A stretch of DNA of 64,000 nt from CAYMAZ01 sp964388575 (GTDB lineage: Bacteria > Bacteroidota > Bacteroidia > Bacteroidales > DTU049). The notes under the pieces are model-generated. The model saw nothing but the letters and a program-made list of their open reading frames with translations, was not told where the DNA came from and made no database searches. The number at the start of each line of letters is the position of its first letter. Position 1 is the first letter of the stretch. Location: the NCBI GenBank assembly GCA_964388575.1, contig CAYMAZ010000011.1:1-64000 (forward strand). Direction: 5' to 3'. Shown piece after piece: positions 16,770 through 25,433 of this stretch. The position numbers and the translations under genes are program-made.

Positions 16770-17336
16770 TTAGTCCTTAACTCGTTCTGAATAATCACCG
16801 GTTCGTGTATCAACTCTGATTTTCTCACCTTCTGAGACAAACAGGGGGATATTGACTTGTGCACCTGTTTCTACTGTTGCAGGTTTCAATGTGTTCGTTG
16901 CAGTATCACCCTTAACACCCGGTTCTGTATAGGTGATAAGTAAATCAACAAAAGGAGGTAATTCACAATTTAAGGGTGATTCTGTGTCAGCATGAAACAC
17001 AATTTCTACTTCCTGAGCCTCCTTCAAAAATTGCGGTGCATTAATAATTTCTTCAGGAATACTAACTTGCTCAAATGTATTAACATGCATAAAATGATAC
17101 CCGGATTCATCTTTATATAAATACTGATATGGTCTGCGCTCTACTCTCTGAATGTTTATCTTGGACCCGGATGGAAATGTATTGCTCAGCACTTTTCCGG
17201 TCCGGAGATTCTTCATTTTCGTTCTGACAAAAGCGGCACCCTTCCCAGGTTTAACATGCTGGAATTCAGTAATAACATATAGATCTCCGTTAAACTCTAA
17301 ACACAAACCATTTCTTATCTCTGCAGTTGTTGCCAT
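16770..17336 (-). CDS. efp: Elongation factor P
   Basis: 188 residues, the length of bacterial EF-P, which rescues ribosomes stalled on polyproline. Domain I has the loop HVKPGKGAAF with the conserved tip lysine K32, where EF-P is modified in many bacteria. Domain III ends in the normal KIRVDTRTGDYSERVKD. No EpmA/EpmB genes are nearby, so the modification route is unknown. It is upstream of and probably co-transcribed with the LpxD-like gene. A TAACTTTG box on the minus strand (17355-17362) lies just upstream of the start. Confidence 0.97.
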   Translation of the reverse strand: MATTAEIRNGLCLEFNGDLYVITEFQHVKPGKGAAFVRTKMKNLRTGKVLSNTFPSGSKINIQRVERRPYQYLYKDESGYHFMHVNTFEQVSIPEEIINAPQFLKEAQEVEIVFHADTESPLNCELPPFVDLLITYTEPGVKGDTATNTLKPATVETGAQVNIPLFVSEGEKIRVDTRTGDYSERVKD

Positions 17337-17354
17337 TTCTCAAAATTTTGCGTG

Positions 17355-17362
17355 CAAAGTTA
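17355..17362 (-). promoter_or_regulatory. Candidate -7 box for efp
   Basis: The minus strand reads TAACTTTG, matching TAnnTTTG, about 19 bases upstream of the efp start codon. No consensus TTTG is seen at -33. Confidence 0.5.
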
Positions 17363-17413
17363 CATAAAAAATGTATACTCTTTGTATTATTATTTTTTTT
17401 ACAATTTATCCTA

Positions 17414-19597
17414 TTATCTGCCCTGCAAATGGTTAAACAAAAATTCCGTCATTCGGGTATATAAATGCAATCGTGTATATCCACCATAGATTCCATGATT
17501 TTTATTGGGATAAATATACATGTCAAACTGTTTGTTCGCATTGACCAGTGCATTTACAAACTCATGTGTATTCTGCACATGAACATTGTCATCAGCATCA
17601 CCATGAACAATTAAAAATGGACCTTTAAGTTTCTTTGTATAAAATACAGGAGAATTTTTGTCGTACCCATCTGGATTCTCTTCAGGAGTACGCATAAACC
17701 GTTCTGTATATATATTATCATAATATCTCCAATTCGTTACAGGAGCAACAGCAATTCCTGCCTTAAAAACATCAGATCCTTTTGTCATACAAAGAGATGA
17801 CATATAACCACCGTAACTCCATCCAAAGATTCCGATATTATTTTTGTCTACATAGGGCAATGTGCCGAGATATTTTGCCGCTTCTACCTGGTCTTCGGTT
17901 TCTAGTTTTCCCAGCTGCATATAGGTGCATTTCTTAAACTCTTCACCCCTGGCTCCAGTACCTCTGTTGTCTACTGAAACGACAATGAATCCGTTCTGCA
18001 CAAGCATCTGATGCCAGATAAAATCGTACCAACCCCAATTATTATTCACAGTTTGTGAGCCGGGACCACCATACACATGCATCAGTACAGGATATTTCCT
18101 GTCCTTTTCCAATTGTTCCGGCTTCATGATCCATCCGTGCAACTCAATATCTTGTAAAGTTGTAAAAGTAAAAAACGTTTTTTTTACAAATTGATATTTT
18201 TCAGTTGCTTCAATAAGATCTTTGTTGTTTTCAAGTTCGACCAGCATTTTGGGTCTTGTGTTATAAATCGCATATTGTGGGGGGGTGTTTGCATCTTCAA
18301 ATGTTAAAATAAAGTAACTTGAATTATTACTGAAACTTGCATTATAAGTTCCCTGTTTTTCAAAGAGTTTTTTTCTGGAAGAACCATCAAAACCAACACT
18401 GTAAAGCATTGCATTCACAGGTCCGTCTTCTGATGATGTATAATACACAAGCCTATTGGTTTCATCAATATGTACAAGAGACAGAACATCAAACTGTCCG
18501 CTTGTAATTTGTTTCAATTCATTTCCGTTGATATCAGATAGATAAATATGATTAAATCCATCCTTTTCTGAAGTAAAAATAAACTCTTTGCCATTTTTCA
18601 GAAAAGTAAGATTGTCTGTAATATCAATATAATAGTTGTTTGTTTCGGTATATATTACACGTGAACTGCCTGTTGCGGGTTCGGCATAGAGAATCTCCAG
18701 TTTGTTTTGCAAACGGTTTAATCTCTGAATCCACATCACATCTGAATTTGCTGTCCATCCCATTCTTGGAATATATTGATCGGGTTCAGGGCCAACATCA
18801 ATCTTTACATGACGGTCAAGATCCTGATGATATACCCAAAGTTCCACCAGAGAATTGTCTTCTCCCGCTTTTGGATATTTAAAAGTATACAGCTCAGGAT
18901 ATTCTTCTCCAAGGTAATTCATAAGTGTAAATTCTTTCACATCGGATTCATCGAACTTATAATAGGCAATTTTTTTACCATCGGGAGACCACTGATACCC
19001 TTTTGAGAACCCAAACTCTTCCTCATATACCCAATCAGGGGCTCCGTTAATGATCCTGTTAAACTCTCCGTCGGAAGTTATTTGCCTTTCATCCCATGTA
19101 GACAAGTCAGTTATAAATAAATTGTTATCCCTTACAAAAGCAACATGTTTGCCATTCGGAGAAATTTCGGCAAGCATCTGTTTTCCATTTTCTGACACGG
19201 GCTTCAGCTGTTTGGTTTTAAGATTATAGATGTAATAATCGGCAACAAATGAATGTCTGTAAATCATATCAATTCCTGAAGTAATCAGAACAAGGCTCTC
19301 ATCTAATGAAAACTGATAATCATCAATATCAACAGGATAATTTTCATTCTTCAGCATAAACTCACTACCACTCAGTACTACGCCTGTTTCTTTTCCGTTT
19401 TTGTAATTGAACCGGACAATCCTATTGCCTTTAAGTATGGTATAGGACTCTCCGTCATTCATACTTCTGATTTCATCTATTCTGTTGGGCAGAAATGTTC
19501 TGGATGCCCATATATCATTGAGTGTCAGCTTTGTTGTCTGTGCATGAACACCAACAAAGAAAAATAAAAGGAATGTAACAACTGAAATTCTTCTCAT
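17414..19597 (-). CDS. Dipeptidyl-peptidase IV-like S9 serine protease
   Basis: 727 residues with a signal peptide ending VHAQ. The N-terminal DPPIV_N beta-propeller (about 70-450) contains the DWVYEEEFGFS motif, whose paired glutamates bind the substrate amino terminus in true DPP IV enzymes. The C-terminal alpha/beta-hydrolase domain (about 490-727) has the nucleophile S594 in GWSYGGYMS, the acid in HGDADDNVH and the base in NKNHGIYGG. The enzyme should remove X-Pro or X-Ala dipeptides in the periplasm, as the periodontal Porphyromonas and Bacteroides enzymes do. It is transcribed on its own, since the upstream floA gene ends in a terminator. Confidence 0.94.
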   Translation of the reverse strand: MRRISVVTFLLFFFVGVHAQTTKLTLNDIWASRTFLPNRIDEIRSMNDGESYTILKGNRIVRFNYKNGKETGVVLSGSEFMLKNENYPVDIDDYQFSLDESLVLITSGIDMIYRHSFVADYYIYNLKTKQLKPVSENGKQMLAEISPNGKHVAFVRDNNLFITDLSTWDERQITSDGEFNRIINGAPDWVYEEEFGFSKGYQWSPDGKKIAYYKFDESDVKEFTLMNYLGEEYPELYTFKYPKAGEDNSLVELWVYHQDLDRHVKIDVGPEPDQYIPRMGWTANSDVMWIQRLNRLQNKLEILYAEPATGSSRVIYTETNNYYIDITDNLTFLKNGKEFIFTSEKDGFNHIYLSDINGNELKQITSGQFDVLSLVHIDETNRLVYYTSSEDGPVNAMLYSVGFDGSSRKKLFEKQGTYNASFSNNSSYFILTFEDANTPPQYAIYNTRPKMLVELENNKDLIEATEKYQFVKKTFFTFTTLQDIELHGWIMKPEQLEKDRKYPVLMHVYGGPGSQTVNNNWGWYDFIWHQMLVQNGFIVVSVDNRGTGARGEEFKKCTYMQLGKLETEDQVEAAKYLGTLPYVDKNNIGIFGWSYGGYMSSLCMTKGSDVFKAGIAVAPVTNWRYYDNIYTERFMRTPEENPDGYDKNSPVFYTKKLKGPFLIVHGDADDNVHVQNTHEFVNALVNANKQFDMYIYPNKNHGIYGGYTRLHLYTRMTEFLFNHLQGR

Positions 19598-19631
19598 TAT
19601 AGTTTGTTTTTAAATGTGTATTAATCTTATT

Positions 19632-19664
19632 TAAAAAAAACGGTTACTCAAGAGAGCAACCGTC
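19632..19664 (-). terminator. Intrinsic terminator after floA
   Basis: On the minus strand a 9-bp stem with one G-U pair (arms 19654-19662 and 19641-19649) is followed by eight T. It lies 22 bases past the floA stop and separates it from the DPP IV gene. Confidence 0.85.
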
Positions 19665-19684
19665 TGAATTGATATTATCAAAAA

Positions 19685-20710
19685 TTACTTGATTTCTGAA
19701 TCAGGTTTTTTTGGTTTTGCAATGGTATCTCGCATTTGAGTATCTGCCTGAATGTTCTGCATTTTATAATAATCCATAATCCCAAGATTACCAGCTCTGA
19801 ATGCTTCTGCCATTGCTTTAGGCACCTCTGCTTCTGCTTCAATAACTTTTGCACGGGCTTCCTGTGCTTTAGCCTTCATTTCCTGTTCTAGAGCAACGGC
19901 CATTGCACGACGTTCTTCAGCTTTTGCCTGTGCAATTTTCTTGTCCGCTTCTGCCTGATCCATCTGAAGTTCTGCTCCGATATTCTTTCCAATATCAATA
20001 TCAGCTATATCAATTGAAAGAATTTCGAATGCCGTTCCTGAATCAAGTCCTCTGGAAAGTACAAGCTTTGAAATTTTATCTGGATTTTCAAGAACTTCCT
20101 TATGTGAGATCGCAGAACCAATGGCTGTAACAATTCCTTCACCTACACGAGCAAGGACAGTTTCTTCTCCTGCACCGCCCACAAGTTGTTTAATGTTTGC
20201 ACGAACCGTAACACGGGCTTTACAAATCAACTGAATACCATCCTTAGCAACTGCTGTAACAGGTGGTGTATCAATTACCTTTGGATTTACACTCATCTGA
20301 ACTGCTTCCAGCACTTCACGGCCGGCAAGATCAATTGCTGTTGCTGCTTTAAAATCCAGTGAAATATTGGCTTTATCAGCTGAAATCAATGCATTGACAA
20401 CTCGCTGTACACGACCTCCAGCAAGATAATGCGCCTCAAGCTCATTACGTCCAAGTTTTAAACCTGCTTTTGATGAAGTGATCATAGCGTTCACTATTAC
20501 TTTGGGTGGAACTTTACGCCAGCGCATGAAGATTAACTGTACCAGTGATATTCTCACTCCGGAAAGCATAGCTGTAAACCATAGTCCGACCGGAACAAAG
20601 TAAAAGATGATCCATAATCCAAACAACGCAGCTAATGCAATTCCAAAATAAATTCCCACAGATACTCCGGAATTAAGGATGATTAAATAATTGTCAATGA
20701 CTGTTTCCAT
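19685..20710 (-). CDS. floA: Flotillin-like membrane scaffold protein FloA
   Basis: 341 residues from the ATG at 20710. The frame also opens at 20737, but METVIDNYL is the more usual short lead-in. One N-terminal membrane helix (about 10-38, ending FYFVPVGLWFTAMLSGV) is followed by an SPFH-like core with RWRKVPPKVIVNAMI, VQMSVNPKVIDTPPV and KARVTVRANIKQLVGGAGEETVLARVGEGIV. A long Ala/Glu-rich coiled coil (about 250-315) then ends in FRAGNLGIMDYYKMQNIQADT. This is the UPF0365/FloA family, which organises membrane microdomains. Its usual partner nfeD is nearby on the same strand but is separated here by an opposite-strand lipoprotein gene. Confidence 0.95.
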   Translation of the reverse strand: METVIDNYLIILNSGVSVGIYFGIALAALFGLWIIFYFVPVGLWFTAMLSGVRISLVQLIFMRWRKVPPKVIVNAMITSSKAGLKLGRNELEAHYLAGGRVQRVVNALISADKANISLDFKAATAIDLAGREVLEAVQMSVNPKVIDTPPVTAVAKDGIQLICKARVTVRANIKQLVGGAGEETVLARVGEGIVTAIGSAISHKEVLENPDKISKLVLSRGLDSGTAFEILSIDIADIDIGKNIGAELQMDQAEADKKIAQAKAEERRAMAVALEQEMKAKAQEARAKVIEAEAEVPKAMAEAFRAGNLGIMDYYKMQNIQADTQMRDTIAKPKKPDSEIK

Positions 20711-20795
20711 AATTTTTATATTTTTTTTAAATAACATGGCGAAGTTACAATATTTTTTGATTTTTCAGTGTTTATTTGGAAAAATTTCATCTCTC

Positions 20796-21179
20796 ATGAA
20801 ACAGATTTTCTCCATTTTCATGATTTCTCTGCTGATCTTTTCATGTAAACGTGAACCTGAAGTACATACAACAAACAACAACATACCGAAAAAACAACAT
20901 TTCTGTTATGATATTCTCTCAGCTGTTGCTCAGAAACCAGTTCATTCATCATTATATTCATATTCATTTTACAGGAACAGTTCTGTCATTTACTCCGCAA
21001 AATATATTATCAGCGGTGCACATACAACAGAAACTGAAAATTTTATGATAACCCGTTACGGAATGGAGCCGCTTTTTTTTGTGTGTTGCGGATGGGAAAC
21101 CAAAAACAAACCCGGTTATATTCGCTCTGCAAATTATGAAAGTGATTTCAGCATCATCGAGTTAGATATGCTTTCTTAG
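20796..21179 (+). CDS. Small putative lipoprotein of unknown function
   Basis: 127 residues from the ATG at 20796, which directly precedes a lipoprotein signal (MKQIFSIFMISLLIFSC, lipobox IFSC). After the acylated Cys the protein is polar and Cys-containing, with FFVCCGWET near the C-terminus. I do not recognise a family. Its support is the signal sequence and the lack of any competing frame. It lies on the plus strand between floA and nfeD, which are both on the minus strand, so it breaks a pair that is often adjacent. The frame extends upstream to 20691, but those codons overlap the floA start region and give no signal peptide. Confidence 0.65.
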   Translation: MKQIFSIFMISLLIFSCKREPEVHTTNNNIPKKQHFCYDILSAVAQKPVHSSLYSYSFYRNSSVIYSAKYIISGAHTTETENFMITRYGMEPLFFVCCGWETKNKPGYIRSANYESDFSIIELDMLS

Positions 21180-21265
21180 AAACACTGAAAACAGACAGAT
21201 TACAATGGAATGAAACTGACACGTTTTGCATCAATGTCAGATTACTTAGAATATAAATGAACTGA

Positions 21266-21727
21266 TTATTCTGATTTTTTCACAAGAATCCTGCTTCCCT
21301 CAACCTTAAGGACTTCAATCCCCTGATTTGCATCAACATACTCGCCATTTGTTGAAACTTCGTAATATTCGTTATTGATGATTGCCTTTCCCATTGGTGC
21401 AAGTCTGGAAACTGACTTACCTTTGTCTCCGGGATTCAGCTCTTTCTCAATTGTATTCATTTTGCTGTCAATCACATCACCAAGTGCAACTTTTTTCCAT
21501 GTTCCTGATTTAAAAAAGACGATCATTCCGATGACAAAAACAGCAATTGTAGACAATAACGTGATGTGTCCGGCAAATGCTCCATAACTTGCATAAGACT
21601 GATACACCCCAAAAACGACAACCAATCCACCGATGATGCCTACAACCAAACCGGGAAGAACAAATATTTCAAGCATGACCATTAACAGGCCAAACACAAT
21701 GAGTGGGATAATTACTGACCAGGACAT
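21266..21727 (-). CDS. nfeD: NfeD-like membrane protein (short form)
   Basis: 153 residues: three to four membrane helices (about 5-75), then a soluble OB-fold (about 95-150, LAPMGKAIINNEYYEVSTNGEYVDANQGIEVLKVEGSRILVKK). This is the NfeD1b-type short form, lacking the ClpP-like protease domain of long NfeD. Short NfeD proteins typically work with flotillins, and floA is 555 bases downstream on the same strand. It is 30 bases after the M48 protease gene, so these may share a transcript. Confidence 0.88.
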   Translation of the reverse strand: MSWSVIIPLIVFGLLMVMLEIFVLPGLVVGIIGGLVVVFGVYQSYASYGAFAGHITLLSTIAVFVIGMIVFFKSGTWKKVALGDVIDSKMNTIEKELNPGDKGKSVSRLAPMGKAIINNEYYEVSTNGEYVDANQGIEVLKVEGSRILVKKSE

Positions 21728-21757
21728 ATATTTAATGAGTTTTTGTGAGTATTCATA

Positions 21758-22555
21758 TTATGGTTTATAGTATTTCATTGCTTTTGGCAGAAATTTTCTC
21801 ATTTCATCAATTCTGTTCTGATGATGCGGATGTGTACTTAAAAATTGCGGAATCTGAACTCCTGATGCATGTGATTCCATTCTTTCCCAGAATTTGATTG
21901 CTTCTTCGGGGTGATAACCTGCAAGAGCCATGAATACCATGCCTATTTTGTCTGCTTCATACTCGTGTTTTCTGGAGTATGCCAGACTTCCAAGTTCACC
22001 ACCTATCCCATAGACTGCAAGAAACAGGTTTCTTGTTTCTTCAGGCTTTTCATTCATCGCAACAGCAAGGGTAATCCCACCGAGATACAAGGCTAGCTGT
22101 TGACTCATTCTTTCATTACCATGGCGAGCCACTGCATGAGCCATTTCATGTCCCATAATGACTGCAATCCCTGCATCATTCTGAACAAGTGGCATAATTC
22201 CAGAATAAAAAACAATCTTCCCGCCAGGCATACACCATGCATTTACCTGCGAATTATTGACCAACTCAAAATTCCAGGCAAAATTTCTTTTAATTTTTTT
22301 AAATCCGTTACTTACCAAATAATAATCAACCGTTTGTGACATTTTCTGACCGACCTGTTTCACACGTGATGCATCTGCATTGGATGGAGGCATCGGCGGA
22401 TACTGTTTAAGAAAATCATTGTATGACGTAATACTTAAGCTCAGCAGCATGCTTTCCGGTAACATTCTGAACTGTCTTCTGCCGGTCACAGGAACCTTAT
22501 GACATGCCGGTATGATCAGAAGTAAAATGAAGATTGAAACAATAAATCTTTTCAT
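21758..22555 (-). CDS. M48 family metalloprotease, lipoprotein (LoiP/BepA-like catalytic domain)
   Basis: 265 residues from the ATG at 22555; a GTG at 22564 is the only longer start. The lipoprotein signal ends at C18 (LLIIPAC). The zinc-metalloprotease motif HEMAH (H136, E137, H140) is followed by the third ligand in HEYEADKIG. After that comes the family's ATHP-like motif, here FLSTHPHHQNRIDEM. No TPR repeats follow, so it is closer to LoiP than to BepA. It should act in the periplasm, anchored to a membrane, in quality control of envelope proteins. clpS lies 15 bases upstream on the same strand, making a possible proteostasis operon clpS-M48-nfeD. Confidence 0.92.
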   Translation of the reverse strand: MKRFIVSIFILLLIIPACHKVPVTGRRQFRMLPESMLLSLSITSYNDFLKQYPPMPPSNADASRVKQVGQKMSQTVDYYLVSNGFKKIKRNFAWNFELVNNSQVNAWCMPGGKIVFYSGIMPLVQNDAGIAVIMGHEMAHAVARHGNERMSQQLALYLGGITLAVAMNEKPEETRNLFLAVYGIGGELGSLAYSRKHEYEADKIGMVFMALAGYHPEEAIKFWERMESHASGVQIPQFLSTHPHHQNRIDEMRKFLPKAMKYYKP

Positions 22556-22570
22556 AATGATCACTTTGAA

Positions 22571-22843
22571 TTATTCAATACTGACGGTTATACTCCTGAA
22601 TGTAAGTTCTTTATGGGTTGCCATTAATTCTTTGAACGTCCCTTCCATTATTTCGCAGAATCCTTTGTAATGTGCAATCAGAGCACATTGCTCTGCCTGA
22701 ACGGGATCATGACCAGCGACATCTATCAATGAATTGACAATGAAATCAAAATGATTGAAATTGTCATTGTGAAGAACAAGTTTTTTTACTGCATCAGAAT
22801 TATCAGAATGACATTCATCCAATCTGATTTTTTCTTTAACCAT
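22571..22843 (-). CDS. clpS: ClpS-family adaptor of the Clp protease
   Basis: 90 residues. The core LVLHNDNFNHFDFIVNSLIDVAGHDPVQAEQCALIAHYKGFCEI matches the Bacteroidetes ClpS type. ClpS binds N-degron substrates and delivers them to ClpAP-type proteases. The N-D-N-F region corresponds to the residues that recognise the substrate N-terminus. The length is close to the usual 90-105 residues. It heads a minus-strand gene group with M48 protease and nfeD. A TAATTTTG -7 box (minus strand, 22863-22870) is 20 bases upstream. Confidence 0.9.
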   Translation of the reverse strand: MVKEKIRLDECHSDNSDAVKKLVLHNDNFNHFDFIVNSLIDVAGHDPVQAEQCALIAHYKGFCEIMEGTFKELMATHKELTFRSITVSIE

Positions 22844-22862
22844 ACTCCCAAAACATTTTTTT

Positions 22863-22870
22863 CAAAATTA
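22863..22870 (-). promoter_or_regulatory. Candidate -7 box for clpS
   Basis: The minus strand reads TAATTTTG, matching the Bacteroidetes -7 consensus. It is placed in the divergent spacer between clpS and the NuoE-like gene. Confidence 0.5.
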
Positions 22871-22941
22871 AAAAAAATTACTGAATTTCGACCCGGAAAC
22901 TTTATGAAATTTGTAAATCATTAAATTCAGTAATTCGCGTA

Positions 22942-22967
22942 ATTTACGATGGTAAAATTTCGTAAAT
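22942..22967. promoter_or_regulatory. Inverted repeat in the clpS/NuoE-like divergent spacer, possible operator
   Basis: ATTTACGA at 22942-22949 and TCGTAAAT at 22960-22967 form a perfect 8-bp inverted repeat with a 10-base gap. The half-site spacing would suit a dimeric regulator. It is in the middle of a 253-base divergent spacer that is otherwise only AT-rich. No T-run follows, so it is not a terminator. The regulator is unknown. Confidence 0.4.
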
Positions 22968-23096
22968 AGAAATCACAAACAGCTCATTATATGTGTTTTA
23001 AAAATTATTATGCTAATTTGTATTAAATTAAAATTAATAAATTAAATCTTTTGAGACTAAAAAAAATATATTTTCGCTTCTGTAAAAAATAATAAT

Positions 23097-23645
23097 ATGA
23101 GGATTGCAAGAATATCCAATCAAAAAGAGAATGGTTCTGCGGAAGAAGATTATCTTCAGGTCAGAGAGAAAATTCAAAAATTTATACACAAAAGGGGAGC
23201 AACGATACCTGTATTACAAACCATTCAGGAAGTTTACGGTTATCTTCCAGGAAACGTGCTGCGTTGTGCAGCTGATGATCTCGGACTTCCGCTGAGTGAT
23301 ATGTATGGAGTTGCAACATTTTACGCACAGTTCAGATTTTCTCCTGTCGGGAAGTACATCATCAAAGTGTGTCATGGGACAGCATGTCATGTGCAGAATG
23401 CCAATTCAATTACCGAAGCACTGGAAGAAGTCCTTGATGTCAAAGACGGAGAAACAACAGAAGATGGGTTGTTTACACTTGAGTCAGTCGCATGTCTTGG
23501 ATGTTGCTCTCTTGCTCCGGTCATGATGATCAGCAACAACACATACGGCAAGTTGACAGCCTCCTCATGCGGAAAAATTATTAAAGATATCAGAGCTCAG
23601 GAAAAAGAAATAATTCAATCAGATAATACTGAAAATCATGGGTAA
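23097..23645 (+). CDS. NuoE-like [2Fe-2S] subunit of a soluble NAD(P)-linked oxidoreductase
   Basis: 182 residues, NuoE/HydC/HndA family (24-kDa, thioredoxin-like fold). The [2Fe-2S] ligands are C92, C97 (CHGTAC) and C133, C137 (CLGCC). The N-terminal helical bundle reads IPVLQTIQEVYGYLPGNVL. There are no other nuo genes here (no membrane subunits), so this belongs to a soluble complex rather than complex I. Its last eight bases overlap the start of the NuoF-like gene, giving translational coupling. Together with the next two genes it forms a three-subunit complex of the kind seen in electron-bifurcating hydrogenases and transhydrogenases, but with no hydrogenase subunit in the window. Confidence 0.92.
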   Translation: MRIARISNQKENGSAEEDYLQVREKIQKFIHKRGATIPVLQTIQEVYGYLPGNVLRCAADDLGLPLSDMYGVATFYAQFRFSPVGKYIIKVCHGTACHVQNANSITEALEEVLDVKDGETTEDGLFTLESVACLGCCSLAPVMMISNNTYGKLTASSCGKIIKDIRAQEKEIIQSDNTENHG

Positions 23646-25416
23646 TACAAAAATTCTGGTCGGTTATGCCAGTTGCGGGATTGCTGCCGGGGCCAATAAA
23701 GTATACAAAGCATTTGAAAGTATTCTGCAGGATGAACATTCTGATGCGGAATTGAAACAAACAGGATGTGTCGGAATGTGCTACAGAGAACCTCTTGTTG
23801 AAATTATTGACGATACCGGTGCATATCTGTACGGCGGCGTTGACGAGGAAAAAGCACTCGAAATTTACACCAAACACGTAAAGCTTCATGAACCGGTTAA
23901 AAACTATCTGGTTAAAACCGATTTATTTGAAACCGAAGATGAAAATTTTTTCAGAAGGCAAATTAAAATTGCACTCCGAAACTGTGGAAAAATTGATCCT
24001 GAAAGAATTGAAGAGTATATTGACGAAGGGGGCTATTCCGCTGTTAAAAAAATCCTTTCAGATAAACTTTCGCAGGAAACAGTCATTCAGGTGGTGCTTG
24101 ATTCAGGGTTAAGAGGCAGAGGCGGCGGTGGCTTCCCAACCGGTTTAAAATGGAAGTTTGCTTATAATAGCTCCGGAAACAACAAATATGTCATTTGTAA
24201 TGCAGACGAGGGTGACCCGGGGGCTTTCATGGACAGAAGCCTGCTCGAAGGCGACCCTCATGCAGTGATTGAAGGGATGATCATTGGGGCATATGCCATC
24301 GGAGCAAATGAAGGTGTCATTTATTGTCGCGCCGAGTATCCGCTTGCAATAAAACGACTCAACATCGCACTGGCTCAGGCACGAGAAAAGGGATTCCTTG
24401 GAAAAAACATTTTCGGTAAAGAAGGATTCAATTTTGACATGTATGTGAAGGAAGGTGCTGGCGCTTTTGTTTGTGGTGAAGAAACTGCTCTAATCGCTTC
24501 AATTGAAGGAGAACGCGGAATGCCCAGAAGAAGACCACCTTTTCCTGCTGTTTCAGGCTTATACAAAAAACCCACAAACATCAATAATGTTGAAACCTGG
24601 GCAAATGTTCCGTGGATTATTCGCAACGGTGCTGAAAAATATGCTCAGTACGGAACCGAGAAAAGTAAAGGAACCAAGGTTTTTGCACTTGCGGGAAAAA
24701 TTAATCACGGTGGACTGGTAGAAGTCCCTATGGGAATCACAATTCACGATATCATTTTTGAACTGGGCGGAGGAATTCAGGGAGGCAAACAATTCAAAGC
24801 AGTCCAGCTGGGTGGTCCTTCCGGTGGATGTATTCCCGCGTATCTGAGCAATACCATCGTCGACTATGACTCAGTCAATGCCACTGGAGCCATCATGGGC
24901 TCAGGCGGAATGGTGGTTATGGACGAAACAACCTGTATGGTGGACATGGCAAAATTCTTTCTGGATTTTACGCAAAAAGAATCATGCGGAAAATGTACAT
25001 TTTGTCGGATCGGTACAAAACGAATGCTCGAAATACTTGTAAGAATCACTGAAGGAAACGGCAAAGAAGAAGATATTGACATGCTGGAAGAGTTGGCTCA
25101 GAATATAAAAGATAATTCGTTGTGTGGGCTTGGACAAACAGCACCAAATCCAGTTCTGACCACTTTGAAATACTTCAGGGATGAATATATTGCTCACATT
25201 GTAGAAAAAAGATGCCCTGCAAAAGTCTGCAAACCTTTGCTGACCTATACTGTTATTCCTGAGAAATGTACAGGATGTACAGTATGTGCTAAAAACTGTC
25301 CTTCAAACTGCATCAGCGGATCAAGAAAAGAAATCCATTTCATAAACCAGGAATCGTGTATCAAATGTGGAATGTGTTTCACAAAATGCAAATTTGATGC
25401 AATCCATATTGAATAA
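23638..25416 (+). CDS. NuoF-like FMN/NAD(H)-binding subunit with N-terminal thioredoxin-like and C-terminal 2x[4Fe-4S] domains
   Basis: 592 residues. Domain order: a thioredoxin-like ferredoxin domain (1-90) with C13, C44 and C48; the NuoF core with the FMN/NADH glycine-rich loop GRGGGGFPTGLKW (about 157-169) and ICNADEGDPGAFMDR; an SLBB-like segment; and the N3-type cluster motif ESCGKCTFCRIG with a distal Cys in LCGLGQ. A C-terminal bacterial ferredoxin pair follows (CTGCTVCAKNC and CIKCGMCFTKC). This is the HydB/HndC/BfuB architecture, longer than complex I NuoF. The N-terminal domain shows only three of the four usual [2Fe-2S] cysteines, so that cluster may be absent or altered. NAD(H) oxidation or reduction is the expected chemistry. 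Confidence 0.93.
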   Translation: MGNTKILVGYASCGIAAGANKVYKAFESILQDEHSDAELKQTGCVGMCYREPLVEIIDDTGAYLYGGVDEEKALEIYTKHVKLHEPVKNYLVKTDLFETEDENFFRRQIKIALRNCGKIDPERIEEYIDEGGYSAVKKILSDKLSQETVIQVVLDSGLRGRGGGGFPTGLKWKFAYNSSGNNKYVICNADEGDPGAFMDRSLLEGDPHAVIEGMIIGAYAIGANEGVIYCRAEYPLAIKRLNIALAQAREKGFLGKNIFGKEGFNFDMYVKEGAGAFVCGEETALIASIEGERGMPRRRPPFPAVSGLYKKPTNINNVETWANVPWIIRNGAEKYAQYGTEKSKGTKVFALAGKINHGGLVEVPMGITIHDIIFELGGGIQGGKQFKAVQLGGPSGGCIPAYLSNTIVDYDSVNATGAIMGSGGMVVMDETTCMVDMAKFFLDFTQKESCGKCTFCRIGTKRMLEILVRITEGNGKEEDIDMLEELAQNIKDNSLCGLGQTAPNPVLTTLKYFRDEYIAHIVEKRCPAKVCKPLLTYTVIPEKCTGCTVCAKNCPSNCISGSRKEIHFINQESCIKCGMCFTKCKFDAIHIE

Positions 25417-25433
25417 ATAATATTTCCATCTCA

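Noticed and set aside
20711..20795. Extended lipoprotein or FloA starts (20691 on plus, 20737 on minus)
   Set aside because: Both extensions are AT-rich divergent spacer. The internal ATGs give a proper lipoprotein signal and a proper FloA N-terminus.
22942..22967. Rex (redox repressor) binding site
   Set aside because: The repeat ATTTACGA-N10-TCGTAAAT does not match the TTGTGAA-type Rex half-sites.
23097..25416. Respiratory complex I genes
   Set aside because: Only NuoE- and NuoF-like subunits occur, both in the soluble HydBC form. No membrane subunits follow.
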